Below are positions 26,573 to 35,618 of a stretch of 64,000 bases of DNA, piece after piece. Under the pieces are notes generated by a model. The model was not told the DNA's origin and did not search any database. It saw only the letters and a list, made by a program, of their open reading frames with translations. A program made the position numbers and the translations under genes. Every line of letters begins with the position of its first letter. Within the stretch, counting starts at the first letter, position 1. Source of the DNA: Vibrio intestinalis (GTDB taxonomy: Bacteria; Pseudomonadota; Gammaproteobacteria; Enterobacterales; Vibrionaceae); NCBI RefSeq assembly GCF_025195085.2, contig NZ_JANAVY020000012.1, positions 49,784-113,783 of the forward strand, given 5' to 3'.

Positions 26573-27937
26573 TTAGCCAAATGAAGCCCATATCACTGTC
26601 GCGACGAGAATCGGACAAACAAACTTCACGTAAACTGGCCATAGCTTACCAAACCAGCCTTGGGTGAAATCAGGGCAACCTTGCTCAAGTTCTTTAATCT
26701 TGGCATTACGATTCCAAACCCAGCCACCAAATAGGCAGAACAATAGCGCCGCTGTTGGCTGTAGGTATTGAGTGGCAATCGTCGCTACTAAACCAAACAG
26801 CTGACCAAAGTTAAATACGATCACAACACTGCCTAGCGCAATCAAACCACCTAATACCCAGCTCGTTGTGCTGCGTTTGGTATTAAAGCGCTCACCGACC
26901 AAAGAAACCGGACACTCAAGCATTGAAATGGAAGAGGTTAACGCAGCAATTGTCAGAAGTAAGAAGAACACGATAGCAAACAGCTGACCAAGCAAACCTA
27001 AGCTATCAAACATCAATGGCAGCACCGTAAACACAAGCGTATTAGAACTTAGCAGAGAACCATCTTCTGCGTAGATTTGCACGCCCTTTTGCATCGCAAC
27101 AAACATCGCAGGCATCACCACAAGGCCAGCAATAAACGCCACGGCAGTGTCGACTAATGTTACGTTCATCGCCATCTTAGGTAGGTTCTCTTTCTTACTC
27201 AGATAAGAACCATAAATTAGCATCGAACAGCCACCAATGGTCAACGAGAAGAAGCCTTGCCCCATTGCAGATAAGATCAGTTTACGATCGAACACTTTCT
27301 CAAAATCTGGTACTAGGTAGTGCTTCAACCCTTCCATCGCACCTGTTTGCGACATGATGTAAATAAACAGCAAACCAAAAAGCACAAACAGTGCTGGCAT
27401 TAAACGTGTCGACCACTTCTCAATACCCTGTTTTACGCCGCCTTGCACAATTAAAATAGTAAGAACATAAAAGGTAATTGTGCCAAATAAGTTGCGCTCT
27501 ACGCTAAAACCTTTAAACCATGCGGTTGCAGCCTCTAAGCCAAAGACATCAGTAATGGCACCTAATAGGAAACAGATCAACCAGCCGCCGACAATACTAT
27601 AGAAAGCCAATACTGCGCTTGGCACGCTTAAACCTATCCAGCCAACTAAACCGCCCAAAACTTTACCTTTCGGGTTACTTGTTAGTGAGCGCATACTATC
27701 TACTGGGTTAGCTTGGCCATAACGACCAATGGCCATTTCAACCACCAGCATAGGGAAAGCAACGATTAGGATCATTACTAGATAAACTAAAAGAAATGCG
27801 CCGCCACCATTACTGGCAGCTTGGGTTGGGAAACCCCAAATATTACCTAGACCAACTGCCGCGCCTGCGGCGGCGAGAACAAAGCCTAATCGCGAGCCAA
27901 AATGCTCACGAGGTTGAGATGCTACTTGCTGTGTCAT
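26573..27937 (-). CDS. Neurotransmitter:sodium symporter (NSS) family transporter
   Basis: The protein is a LeuT-fold Na+-dependent amino-acid-type transporter. From the ATG at 27937 (MTQQVASQPREHFGSRLG) it has 454 residues and about 11-12 membrane segments. TM1 shows the family signature AAGAAVGLGNIWGFP with the unwound GNIW region that binds sodium and substrate. SSISMLECPV near residue 322 resembles the TM8 sodium site. The substrate cannot be read from sequence. It is a single gene ending at a bidirectional terminator. Confidence 0.9.
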   Translation of the reverse strand: MTQQVASQPREHFGSRLGFVLAAAGAAVGLGNIWGFPTQAASNGGGAFLLVYLVMILIVAFPMLVVEMAIGRYGQANPVDSMRSLTSNPKGKVLGGLVGWIGLSVPSAVLAFYSIVGGWLICFLLGAITDVFGLEAATAWFKGFSVERNLFGTITFYVLTILIVQGGVKQGIEKWSTRLMPALFVLFGLLFIYIMSQTGAMEGLKHYLVPDFEKVFDRKLILSAMGQGFFSLTIGGCSMLIYGSYLSKKENLPKMAMNVTLVDTAVAFIAGLVVMPAMFVAMQKGVQIYAEDGSLLSSNTLVFTVLPLMFDSLGLLGQLFAIVFFLLLTIAALTSSISMLECPVSLVGERFNTKRSTTSWVLGGLIALGSVVIVFNFGQLFGLVATIATQYLQPTAALLFCLFGGWVWNRNAKIKELEQGCPDFTQGWFGKLWPVYVKFVCPILVATVIWASFG

Positions 27938-28122
27938 ACTACTCACACAATACCAATGAACTAGTTGACTAGTACATTATAAATAAACATCTGCAATTGC
28001 AAGATCAATTAGCCAATTATTCGGCAAATGTATGAATCTATCTATCCAACTGTTCGTAAAATAAACATTACACGCGATAACCGCTCTATTGCGGGTTAAT
28101 ACTTTCCTTAAACCCATATAGA

Positions 28123-28148
28123 CAAAAAGAGCGCCGATTGGCGCTCTT
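28123..28148 (-). terminator. Terminator after the DUF2884 gene
   Basis: AAGAGCGCC (28127-28135) pairs with GGCGCTCTT (28140-28148) around GATT, with a T run on the minus strand. Confidence 0.85.
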
Positions 28149-28166
28149 AGTTCAAACATTATCAGT

Positions 28167-28910
28167 TTAGATAGTGAAAACTTGGTAATCTTTCAACTCA
28201 GGAATTTTTTCCATCAGTTGCTGCTCTTGTTCTGCCATGTCATCCAAAGATTCACAGAAATCTTGAGCCTGTTGCTCTGCCTTCTTGGCATGCTCTGCCA
28301 TGCGCTGTTCAATTTTCGCTTTCAGCTCATACATAGAGTCAGACAATTCGGTTAGATTCAAACCGCCATCTTTTTTCATCTTTTCCGATAGAACACCCAT
28401 TGCGTCACTTAAAAACTCAGTATTGAACAACTCTTTCGCTTTTTGGAAGTCTTCCGACCATGACGAAGTCATTTCAGACAAGCTCTGCGCAGGTAACACT
28501 AAGTCACCATCTTTGTAGTAGCGTGACTCCACATCCGCATAGAACTCTTTTAGCGCCGTTTTTACGTTATCAAATGAACCCGGAGCATCGAGGCTTTGTG
28601 CAAGGTCATCAATAATATCGTTTGCCAACGCTAGGCTATCATCCGCCACTTTTTTCGCTCGCGGTAGGTAGTCATTCATCTGCTCACGATAAGCTGCAAT
28701 CGCGGCTTGCTGATCATCATTCAGCTCGATTTTTTCACCATGAATGGTGAGCGAGTTATCGCTGTTCACCACGGCTTTCTCACCGTTTTCCTGAGCGATT
28801 TCAATATTCTGCCCGTCAAGTCTCACTTGGTTTTTAATGTCGATTCGACATTGCGCCGCTTGGCTACCAACACTGACCAACAGAAGAGATAAGGCCATTA
28901 CTTTTTTCAT
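28167..28910 (-). CDS. yggN: YggN-like DUF2884 secreted protein
   Basis: A 247-residue protein with an N-terminal signal peptide (MKKVMALSLLLVSVGSQA) and thus probably periplasmic. The arrangement of an early Cys, a short beta-rich segment with the LTIHGEKIELND-like motif, then long amphipathic helices and a late Cys (FCESLDD) matches E. coli YggN. Function is unknown. The long charged helices around residues 90-240 could form coiled coils. AAGAG lies upstream of the ATG. It is followed by its own terminator. Confidence 0.8.
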   Translation of the reverse strand: MKKVMALSLLLVSVGSQAAQCRIDIKNQVRLDGQNIEIAQENGEKAVVNSDNSLTIHGEKIELNDDQQAAIAAYREQMNDYLPRAKKVADDSLALANDIIDDLAQSLDAPGSFDNVKTALKEFYADVESRYYKDGDLVLPAQSLSEMTSSWSEDFQKAKELFNTEFLSDAMGVLSEKMKKDGGLNLTELSDSMYELKAKIEQRMAEHAKKAEQQAQDFCESLDDMAEQEQQLMEKIPELKDYQVFTI

Positions 28911-28973
28911 TTTGAACTCTTAAATACACGCTGTGATTAAACGTTAATATACCATCAGTTTAGCCTATGTGTG

Positions 28974-29459
28974 TTAGCAAACTGTCACCAAATAATACTC
29001 TGTGCGCTTTCCTGCAATCACCAGCTCGATGTCATCATCTTGATGCTTGCCCATTAGCGCCTTACCCATTGGAGATTCTGCGGTGAGCAAGAATACATCA
29101 AGCCCATCGTAATTCACGCATAAACCGCCGTTATTAGGCGCGATGAAAAAACGCTTTATCTGCTCATTCTCATCTTCTAGTTCTACATAGCAACCGACCG
29201 AAACGGCCAAGCCTTGTTTATCGACAATAGGCATCGCTCGAAACTGGCTCAACTGTTGCTCGCACTCTTGTACACGCATCGCCTGACCATGAGCTAAATA
29301 GGCCGCCTCTAAAGCTAGCGTGTCATATTTATGCTCAGGGACAGTTTCTTCGTCGGTTGCAGCATCAATCGCTCGCTGCGTTGACGAATACGCGACTTGT
29401 AGCTTTGCTTCCAATGCTTGCACAATCAGCGCAATTAGGTGCGATTTATTAACGTTCAT
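28974..29459 (-). CDS. Gre-like RNA polymerase secondary-channel factor
   Basis: The 161 residues from the ATG at 29459 (MNVNKSHLIAL) have GreA/GreB architecture. The N-terminal helical hairpin carries an acidic tip, TDEETVPEHKYDT (about 36-48), comparable with the catalytic acidic tip of GreA. The C-terminal FKBP-like domain ends in the typical SPMGKALMGKHQDDDIEL block (about 131-148). It is more divergent than the housekeeping GreA and GreB, so it is an additional paralogue whose effect on RNA polymerase is unknown. A TTG two codons upstream is an alternative start. Confidence 0.8.
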   Translation of the reverse strand: MNVNKSHLIALIVQALEAKLQVAYSSTQRAIDAATDEETVPEHKYDTLALEAAYLAHGQAMRVQECEQQLSQFRAMPIVDKQGLAVSVGCYVELEDENEQIKRFFIAPNNGGLCVNYDGLDVFLLTAESPMGKALMGKHQDDDIELVIAGKRTEYYLVTVC

Positions 29460-29591
29460 AACCAAATAGAATAAAAATTGAGAAGCGCAAGATTAGCATG
29501 AAACGGCTCTCGGACTATCGATAAAATTCCACCATACGCCACCAAAGAGTTACGGTAGAATAGTCTCAGGCGAACAAAAAGGACAAACTCT

Positions 29592-31517
29592 GTGATTCAG
29601 CAAACTCTGCAGCAAACATTCGGCTTTGAGCATTTGAGAAGTGGTCAACAAACGGTTATTGAAAACGTGATGGCGGGTCACTCAAGCGCTGCCATTTTCC
29701 CGACCGGTTCTGGTAAATCTCTTTGCTACCAACTGCCTGCCACTTTGCTGCCTCACCTTACATTAGTCATCTCACCGCTGCTGGCGCTAATGAAAGACCA
29801 ATTAGAGTTTCTTGCCGCGAAAGGCATTCCATCCGCCTCCATTGATAGCAGCCAAACTCGTGAAGAAGCTCAGCGCATCATGGCTGATGTGAAAAACGGT
29901 CAGATCAAGGTGCTGATGATCTCGGTAGAAAGGCTGAAAAACGAGCGATTTCGTCAATTTATTCGCCAAGTGCCGATCTCATTATTGGTGGTCGATGAAG
30001 CGCACTGTATTTCAGAATGGGGTCATAACTTTCGCCCAGATTACCTAAAATTGCCGAATTACCAGCAAGAGCTAAACATCCCACAAGTACTACTACTCAC
30101 CGCCACTGCAACACCTGCCGTGATTGAAGACATGCAAACCAAGTTTGCTATTGCTCCTAAACATGTGACGGTGACAGGTTTTTATCGCTCAAATCTGGAT
30201 ATCTCAGTTATCCCTTGCGACGAGCAAAATAAGCAGCAACAACTTAACCAGCTATTACTACCTGAGCCAAACTTACCAACCATCGTCTACGTGACCCAAC
30301 AACAAACCGCCGAGCACGTTGCCAGTGCGCTGGATCAGCAAGGTATCAATGCGCAAGCTTACCATGCGGGTATGGGCCACGAGCTTCGCGAACAGATCCA
30401 AAACCGATTCATGCAGGGTCAAGTCGATTGTGTTGTGGCAACCATCGCCTTTGGAATGGGGGTAGACAAAGCAGACATTCGCCGCGTGATCCATTTTGAT
30501 TTGCCTAAGTCAGTCGAGAACTATGCTCAAGAAATTGGTCGAGCTGGTCGTGATGGCAACCTGTCTCACTGTATTGTTCTGGGTAATTTGTCTGGCTTAA
30601 CGGTATTAGAAAACTTTGTTTATGGCGACACGCCAGAATCAAGCTCAATTCAAACCGTGGTTGATCAATTGCGTAGCAATGCCCCTGAATGGCAAGTGAT
30701 TACTACGCGCTTATCCAAAGAGAGCAATATTCGCCAGTTACCTTTAAAGACCTTACTGGTCTATCTCGAGCTAGCCCAAGAAATTGAAGCAAAATACAGC
30801 TTCTTTGCCGACTATCGCTTCAAGTTCGTGATGCCTCAACAGCAAATAATCGAGCAATTCTCAGGCGAACGTAAGCACTTCATCGAAGCCATTTTCCAAT
30901 CAATGACTAAAGCAAGAGTGTGGTGCCAGATTGATTTTGAAGTGCTTTGGATGGACTATCAAGCCGAGCGCAGCCGCGTGGTGGCGGCGTTAGATTACTT
31001 TGACCAACAAGGTTGGATAGAGCTTGAATCCAAACAGTTGACCGATGTTTATCAGGTATTGAATAACCCTACCCCAATTGATTCTGTGGTACTGGAATTG
31101 GCACAGTTGTTTGAGCAAAAAGAACTAAAAGACATTCAACGTATTCATCATATGTTGCAGCTATTTCAAGCAGAGAGTTGTATCAGCCAGCAGCTCGCCC
31201 ATTACTTTGCCGATCACAATGCTCCTCAGCAGTGTGGTCATTGTTCAGTTTGTCGAGGCCAAATAGCGCAGTTTGCACCAATAGAGGGTCATGGCGTCGA
31301 TGATCAACAGGTAAAGCAATGGATTGAACCACTGCTAAAACCTTCCAACGGATTAATGTCTAACCCGTTACTGGCTCGATTTTTGTGTGGCATCACGACA
31401 CCAAAATTAACGCAGATAAAAGCGAGCAAAATGTCAGGGTTCAGCGCACTAAGCCATGTTTCATTTGGCCAAGTACTAAAACAAGTCGAGCGCGTTACTG
31501 GTGGACTAACCGCTTAA
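29592..31517 (+). CDS. RecQ-family ATP-dependent DNA helicase
   Basis: A superfamily 2 helicase of 641 residues with Walker A FPTGSGKSLCYQLP (about 36-49), DEAHCISEWGHNFRP (about 136-150), TATATP and EIGRAGRDG (about 313-321). A zinc-binding cluster ends CGHCSVC near residue 551. No HRDC domain is evident after it. The first-motif sequence and length differ from classical RecQ (GGGKS), so this is a second RecQ-like enzyme rather than RecQ itself. It starts with GTG at 29592 behind AAGGAC. The stop overlaps convergent dinB by four bases. Confidence 0.9.
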   Translation: MIQQTLQQTFGFEHLRSGQQTVIENVMAGHSSAAIFPTGSGKSLCYQLPATLLPHLTLVISPLLALMKDQLEFLAAKGIPSASIDSSQTREEAQRIMADVKNGQIKVLMISVERLKNERFRQFIRQVPISLLVVDEAHCISEWGHNFRPDYLKLPNYQQELNIPQVLLLTATATPAVIEDMQTKFAIAPKHVTVTGFYRSNLDISVIPCDEQNKQQQLNQLLLPEPNLPTIVYVTQQQTAEHVASALDQQGINAQAYHAGMGHELREQIQNRFMQGQVDCVVATIAFGMGVDKADIRRVIHFDLPKSVENYAQEIGRAGRDGNLSHCIVLGNLSGLTVLENFVYGDTPESSSIQTVVDQLRSNAPEWQVITTRLSKESNIRQLPLKTLLVYLELAQEIEAKYSFFADYRFKFVMPQQQIIEQFSGERKHFIEAIFQSMTKARVWCQIDFEVLWMDYQAERSRVVAALDYFDQQGWIELESKQLTDVYQVLNNPTPIDSVVLELAQLFEQKELKDIQRIHHMLQLFQAESCISQQLAHYFADHNAPQQCGHCSVCRGQIAQFAPIEGHGVDDQQVKQWIEPLLKPSNGLMSNPLLARFLCGITTPKLTQIKASKMSGFSALSHVSFGQVLKQVERVTGGLTA

Positions 31518-32578
31518 AAGAAACTGAGTTGTTTCGATTCGTCTTCGGGCTTGAGCATCACGTTCAAACCTAACAGACGAATCTCTCGGCCATTTTGGCG
31601 TTTTAGAATATCGCGCAGCAACTGCTTAAAGTCTTCAAGCTCAAGTTGAGGGTGGATGTGCTCAATGGTGGTAAGCTGAAAATCGGCAAATTTGAGCTTT
31701 ATGCCCTGCTTAATGATCGCTTTATCAGGGCGCGCCTTGGCTAGTCGAACTTCAAGCTCGGGGAACAGTTTTTGTTCAATCACCTGCCAACATTCATCAT
31801 AGCTCGATATGTTTTGAGTAAAAGTGCGCTCTACGCCGACCGATTTACGCTCGCGCTCTACCTCAACGTCACGTTCATCAATGCCGTGGCTACGTTTCCA
31901 CAATGATTCACCTTGGCGGCCAAAGCGCAGTAGCAGCTCTCGATAATCGCTATTCTTAATATCTTGGCAAACATAAAAACCAGCTTGATGCAGCTTCTCC
32001 AAGCTGACCTTCCCCACTCCCGGGATTTTTTCTAAAGGTAGCTTATCGATCTCTTGCTGTACTCGTTCGGGAGGAATGACATATTGCCCATTGGGTTTGT
32101 TCATATCCGAGGCCACTTTCGCCAAGAACTTAATTGGTGCTATACCGGCTGAAGCGGTGAGATTAAGTTCTTGCCAAATATCACGTCGAATCGCTTCGGC
32201 AATCAGTGTTGCAGAGCCGTGATGCGCGGTCGCATCGGTCACATCGAGGTATGCTTCATCTAGCGATAATGGCTCAATGATCATGGTGTAACGTTCGAAG
32301 ATTGCACGGATCTGCTTAGACACATCCTTGTAAACTTGCATTCGGCCCGGAACCACCAGCAATTGCGGGCAAAGCTGTAAAGCTCGTGCGGTAGGCATGG
32401 CACTACGAATACCAAATTTGCGCGCTTCATAGTTACAGGTACTCAGCACACCACGCTGCTTTTCGTGGCCTCCGACCGCTAAAGGTCGCCCCCTATACTC
32501 AGGGTTATCACGCATCTCCACTGCGGCATAAAAACAGTCCATATCAACATGAATGATTTTACGTTGGCGATCCGACAT
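31514..32578 (-). CDS. dinB: DNA polymerase IV
   Basis: A Y-family translesion polymerase. From the ATG at 32578 (MSDRQRKIIHVDMDCFY) it has 354 residues. The catalytic acids lie in HVDMDCFYAAVE and PLSLDEAYLDVT. The C-terminal QLSFF is a beta-clamp binding motif. A perfect CTGT-N8-ACAG LexA box lies 20-35 bases upstream of the ATG, so SOS control is expected. It is convergent with the RecQ-like gene. Confidence 0.96.
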   Translation of the reverse strand: MSDRQRKIIHVDMDCFYAAVEMRDNPEYRGRPLAVGGHEKQRGVLSTCNYEARKFGIRSAMPTARALQLCPQLLVVPGRMQVYKDVSKQIRAIFERYTMIIEPLSLDEAYLDVTDATAHHGSATLIAEAIRRDIWQELNLTASAGIAPIKFLAKVASDMNKPNGQYVIPPERVQQEIDKLPLEKIPGVGKVSLEKLHQAGFYVCQDIKNSDYRELLLRFGRQGESLWKRSHGIDERDVEVERERKSVGVERTFTQNISSYDECWQVIEQKLFPELEVRLAKARPDKAIIKQGIKLKFADFQLTTIEHIHPQLELEDFKQLLRDILKRQNGREIRLLGLNVMLKPEDESKQLSFF

Positions 32579-32597
32579 ACCTAAACTCAATTAAACA

Positions 32598-32613
32598 CTG
32601 TCTAAAAACACAG
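32598..32613 (-). promoter_or_regulatory. LexA (SOS) box upstream of dinB
   Basis: CTGT (32598-32601), eight bases, ACAG (32610-32613), the core SOS box. It lies next to a TATTAT-like -10 on the minus strand. Confidence 0.85.
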
Positions 32614-32806
32614 TATAATAAATAACTCTAAAGAATAAAAATCAATTTATCAGCACTCATTCTGTGGAATTCCTCATAGTGTAAATAATCAATAAGTTCT
32701 ATTATGTTTACACTCAAGAAACACCAAGTTAACGCTAAAGTGCTAGCTAATAGCCGTAATTTGATGTCACTTGAACTAGGAACCAATCAAGTAGTAGGGA
32801 AGCTGT

Positions 32807-34021
32807 GTGAAGAACAAAGTCTTAGTCGTTGAAGACAGTCGTGCATTTAGAAATTATCTTGAGCAGCTATTGAGCCAAGCAGGCTATGAAGTGTTGTCTG
32901 CCGAAAACATCGCCCAAGCCAAACAGATCTTAGCCCACCAACCTGATTTGCTCTGTGCGGTGCTTGACTATTGTTTACCCGATGGTCAAGACGGCGAAAT
33001 TATAGAACTCGTATTAAAAGCCCAACACAAAGTAATAGTACTCACCGCAATGTTTCAGGATGAACTTCGCGAGAGTATGTTGGCGAAAGGTGTGGTGGAT
33101 TATCTGCTTAAAAACAGCATGGCCTCAGTCTCGTATTTATTGCCGTTAATCAAACGCCTAACTAACAACCATCAACATAAATGCCTGGTGGTCGATGATT
33201 CATCCACAGTACGAAACCACGTAGTGCAGTTGCTTGAACATCAGTACATTCGGACCACTCAGGCCACTAACGGCGCTGAAGCATTAGCGATCTTACAACA
33301 AGATCCTGAAATCACGTTTGTGATTACCGACCATGATATGCCTGAAAAAGACGGCATCAGTATGATCCAAGAGATCCGCCAAAGCTGGGATAAAAACAGC
33401 CTTGCGGTATTAGGTGTCTCTGGTAGCGATGATCATTCATTAACCGCACAGTTCCTAAAAGCTGGCGCAAATGATTTTCTCTATAAGCCATTTAACCAAG
33501 AAGAGTTCTACTGCCGAGTTCACCAAGTGTTGGATATGAAAGAGGCCAATAACGAGCTGTATCGCATGGCAAACCAAGACTCGCTTACTGGCCTATGGAA
33601 TCGTCGCTTCTTGTTTAATCAAGCCTGTGGTGGTTGTGATAAGCGTAATATCGCTATGCTCGATATTGACCACTTTAAAAAGGTCAACGACACCTATGGT
33701 CATGATGGTGGCGATGCTGCACTGGTTACACTCGCCAATATCTTGAAGATTTATTTTCCTGAAGACGTGGTAGCGCGCTTCGGTGGTGAAGAGTTTTGCA
33801 TCCAAGCCTGCGGCACTTTTACGGACTTTTCGACTCGTTTAGAAAAGATGCGCCAACGTGTGGAAAGTACCCCGATTCACTACAATGATACCCAAATCAA
33901 TATTACGGTGAGCATTGGTGTCGCGAGTGCTCAAAATACCCTTGATTCGCAAATCAAGCTCGCCGATGACAGGCTCTATCTAGCCAAAGAACATGGCCGA
34001 AATATGCTGATTTGTCGTTAA
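32807..34021 (+). CDS. Diguanylate cyclase with two receiver domains
   Basis: A 404-residue cytoplasmic response regulator. REC1 (about 3-118) has LVVEDSRAF and the phospho-acceptor in VLDYCLPDG; REC2 (about 126-243) has LVVDDSSTV, the acceptor in VITDHDMPEKDG and Lys in FLYKPF. A GGDEF domain (about 250-404) begins DSLTGLWNRR and has an intact GGEEF at 326-330, so c-di-GMP synthesis is expected. The allosteric I-site RxxD is replaced by FPED, so product inhibition is probably lost. Start is GTG at 32807 with AGGGAAG upstream. No cognate kinase lies next to it. Confidence 0.93.
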   Translation: MKNKVLVVEDSRAFRNYLEQLLSQAGYEVLSAENIAQAKQILAHQPDLLCAVLDYCLPDGQDGEIIELVLKAQHKVIVLTAMFQDELRESMLAKGVVDYLLKNSMASVSYLLPLIKRLTNNHQHKCLVVDDSSTVRNHVVQLLEHQYIRTTQATNGAEALAILQQDPEITFVITDHDMPEKDGISMIQEIRQSWDKNSLAVLGVSGSDDHSLTAQFLKAGANDFLYKPFNQEEFYCRVHQVLDMKEANNELYRMANQDSLTGLWNRRFLFNQACGGCDKRNIAMLDIDHFKKVNDTYGHDGGDAALVTLANILKIYFPEDVVARFGGEEFCIQACGTFTDFSTRLEKMRQRVESTPIHYNDTQINITVSIGVASAQNTLDSQIKLADDRLYLAKEHGRNMLICR

Positions 34022-34038
34022 ACATTACTCTAAAAAGC

Positions 34039-34066
34039 AAAAAACCGACCTAATGGTCGGTTTTTA
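34039..34066. terminator. Bidirectional terminator between the GGDEF gene and nqrM
   Basis: AAAAACCGACC (34040-34050) pairs with GGTCGGTTTTT (34055-34065) around TAAT. Confidence 0.9.
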
Positions 34067-34087
34067 CGTTCTATTGCTTCGCTAAGC

Positions 34088-34321
34088 TTAAGCAATACGG
34101 TCTTTTTCCCATGCGGCTAGCTTTTCAGCACGAGCAGCTTCACGCGCTTCACGCTTTTTACGAGCGTCACACGGTTCAGGGCAGTTACACACTTTATCAA
34201 TGCCTACCGCATCTAAGCCGCCACAGCTGCCTTTTACCACTTTCTTTTGGAAGATGTAACCAACAGCCATTGCTGTAATTACTGCTAAAAAGACACCGAA
34301 TGTAATTAGAAAAGTATTCAT
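34088..34321 (-). CDS. nqrM: Na+-NQR maturation protein NqrM
   Basis: A 77-residue protein of the former DUF539 family. An N-terminal membrane helix (about 3-26) is followed by four cysteines, Cys33 and those in VCNCPEPC, then a charged tail. NqrM is needed to insert the iron centre held by NqrD and NqrE cysteines. It is the last gene of the nqr-apbE-nqrM run, 21 bases after apbE, and is followed by a terminator. Confidence 0.95.
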   Translation of the reverse strand: MNTFLITFGVFLAVITAMAVGYIFQKKVVKGSCGGLDAVGIDKVCNCPEPCDARKKREAREAARAEKLAAWEKDRIA

Positions 34322-34342
34322 AATGACATGCTCACTTATAAG

Positions 34343-35347
34343 TTATTTGTTTAAGAATGGCTTATATGCTTCCGATGCCAGTTCTTTAAATCCGTCTGCT
34401 GTTTTCACAATCATGAACACAGGAATATTGTGTTTGTTGGCTACGTCCATGCCTTGCTTTTCACCTAACACCATTAAACCTGTGGCTAGGCCATCTGCCG
34501 TCATTGACGATTTATCCAATACCGTCACCGACACTACTTTATGGTTGATAGGTTTGCCCGTTTCTGGGTTAATAATATGAGAGTAACGTACGCCGTCACG
34601 CTCGAAATAGTTACGGTAATCGCCTGATGTCGCAATCGCCATGTCACCCGGCTCGATGATCTCTTGTACCGAGCGCTCATTAACCGTTGGTTTCTCGATA
34701 GCGATACGCCATTTGATGCCTTCACGATTATGGCCTTTTAATCGAATCTCACCACCGATTTCAACCATATAATTGTGAATGCCTTGAGATTCAATATAGT
34801 CGGCAACCACATCCACACCCCAACCTTTAGCAATGGTTGATAGGTCAACGTACAAGTGTGGGATATCTTTATGCAGCTGATTACCTTCAACGCTCAAATG
34901 CTCAATACCAATATTGGCTTTGCGCTCTGCAAGCTCTGCATCACTTGGAACAACTTCCGGGCGCGCTTCTGGGCCAAACCCCCACAGGTTAACTAAAGGC
35001 CCAACAGTAACATCTAATGCACCTAAAGTTAGACCGTTTAAACGAATCGCTTCTTTCACTACCGTGGCTGTTTGCTCTGAAACAGTAAACGCATCACGGC
35101 TTTGATATTGGTTAAAGCGGCTCAATTCAGAGTCTGGGCGATAAGTCGACATTTGGTCGTTCACTTGCTCTAGCAAGCGATCAATCTCTTGCTGAACCAA
35201 CTCAGGGCTAGGAATACCTTCCGCTTGGATGTATTTAACGTTGTAGCCCGTACCCATAGTCGGACCACTTAAATGTACTTGTTCAACAGGCTTTTCACAG
35301 CCAGCTAAAATCAATAGAGAAGCAAAAGCAACAAGCCACTTTTTCAC
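34343..35347 (-). CDS. apbE: FAD:protein FMN transferase ApbE
   Basis: ApbE attaches FMN covalently to Thr of SGAT motifs in NqrB and NqrC. It is a lipoprotein: the signal KKWLVAFASLLILAGC ends in a lipobox, anchoring it on the periplasmic side. I chose GTG at 35347, which has GGGAG eight bases upstream and leaves a short positively charged n-region; an ATG at 35362 is an alternative. Flavin and metal motifs include GPTMGTGYNVKY, EIGGEIRLKG and SSMTADGLATGLMVLG. It follows nqrF after an ERIC-like element. Confidence 0.95.
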   Translation of the reverse strand: MKKWLVAFASLLILAGCEKPVEQVHLSGPTMGTGYNVKYIQAEGIPSPELVQQEIDRLLEQVNDQMSTYRPDSELSRFNQYQSRDAFTVSEQTATVVKEAIRLNGLTLGALDVTVGPLVNLWGFGPEARPEVVPSDAELAERKANIGIEHLSVEGNQLHKDIPHLYVDLSTIAKGWGVDVVADYIESQGIHNYMVEIGGEIRLKGHNREGIKWRIAIEKPTVNERSVQEIIEPGDMAIATSGDYRNYFERDGVRYSHIINPETGKPINHKVVSVTVLDKSSMTADGLATGLMVLGEKQGMDVANKHNIPVFMIVKTADGFKELASEAYKPFLNK

Positions 35348-35477
35348 TTGTTTGACTCCCATTGTTTGAGAATAAATAGAGGAAATAATCCGTAGATTAA
35401 GACGATTTTCTCTATTAACTATCAAGTTAGTGTTTAGAAAAATAATGGCTGACTAATCAGCCAGCCATCGCATATGC

Positions 35478-35613
35478 ATAATTTCAAGTAGTTGGAGTTG
35501 TAGCTAGGCGATCAGTAAACCCTATCCTAAAAACATAGATTGTCTATGTGATTAGGACGGCCGGCGAACCGGTGGGTTTAAGAAGCCAACACCGCTACAG
35601 CTTCAAATACGCA
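35478..35613. repeat. ERIC-like intergenic repeat
   Basis: The outer ends are imperfect inverted repeats (GGAGTTGTAGC near 35493-35503 and GCTACAGCTTCAAATACG near 35594-35611). The centre is a stem of CCTAA (35526-35530) and ACATAGA with TCTATGT and TTAGG (35552-35556). The outer segments and a GCGAACC...AGCCAACAC-like right part resemble the ERIC/IRU family of enterobacteria and vibrios. It ends about five bases from the nqrF stop, so it is transcribed as part of the nqrF-apbE spacer. Confidence 0.65.
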
Positions 35614-35618
35614 GAAAT

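Noticed and set aside
27977..28159. 60-codon minus-strand ORF between the symporter and the DUF2884 gene
   Set aside because: It begins inside the terminator of the DUF2884 gene and has no recognisable features.
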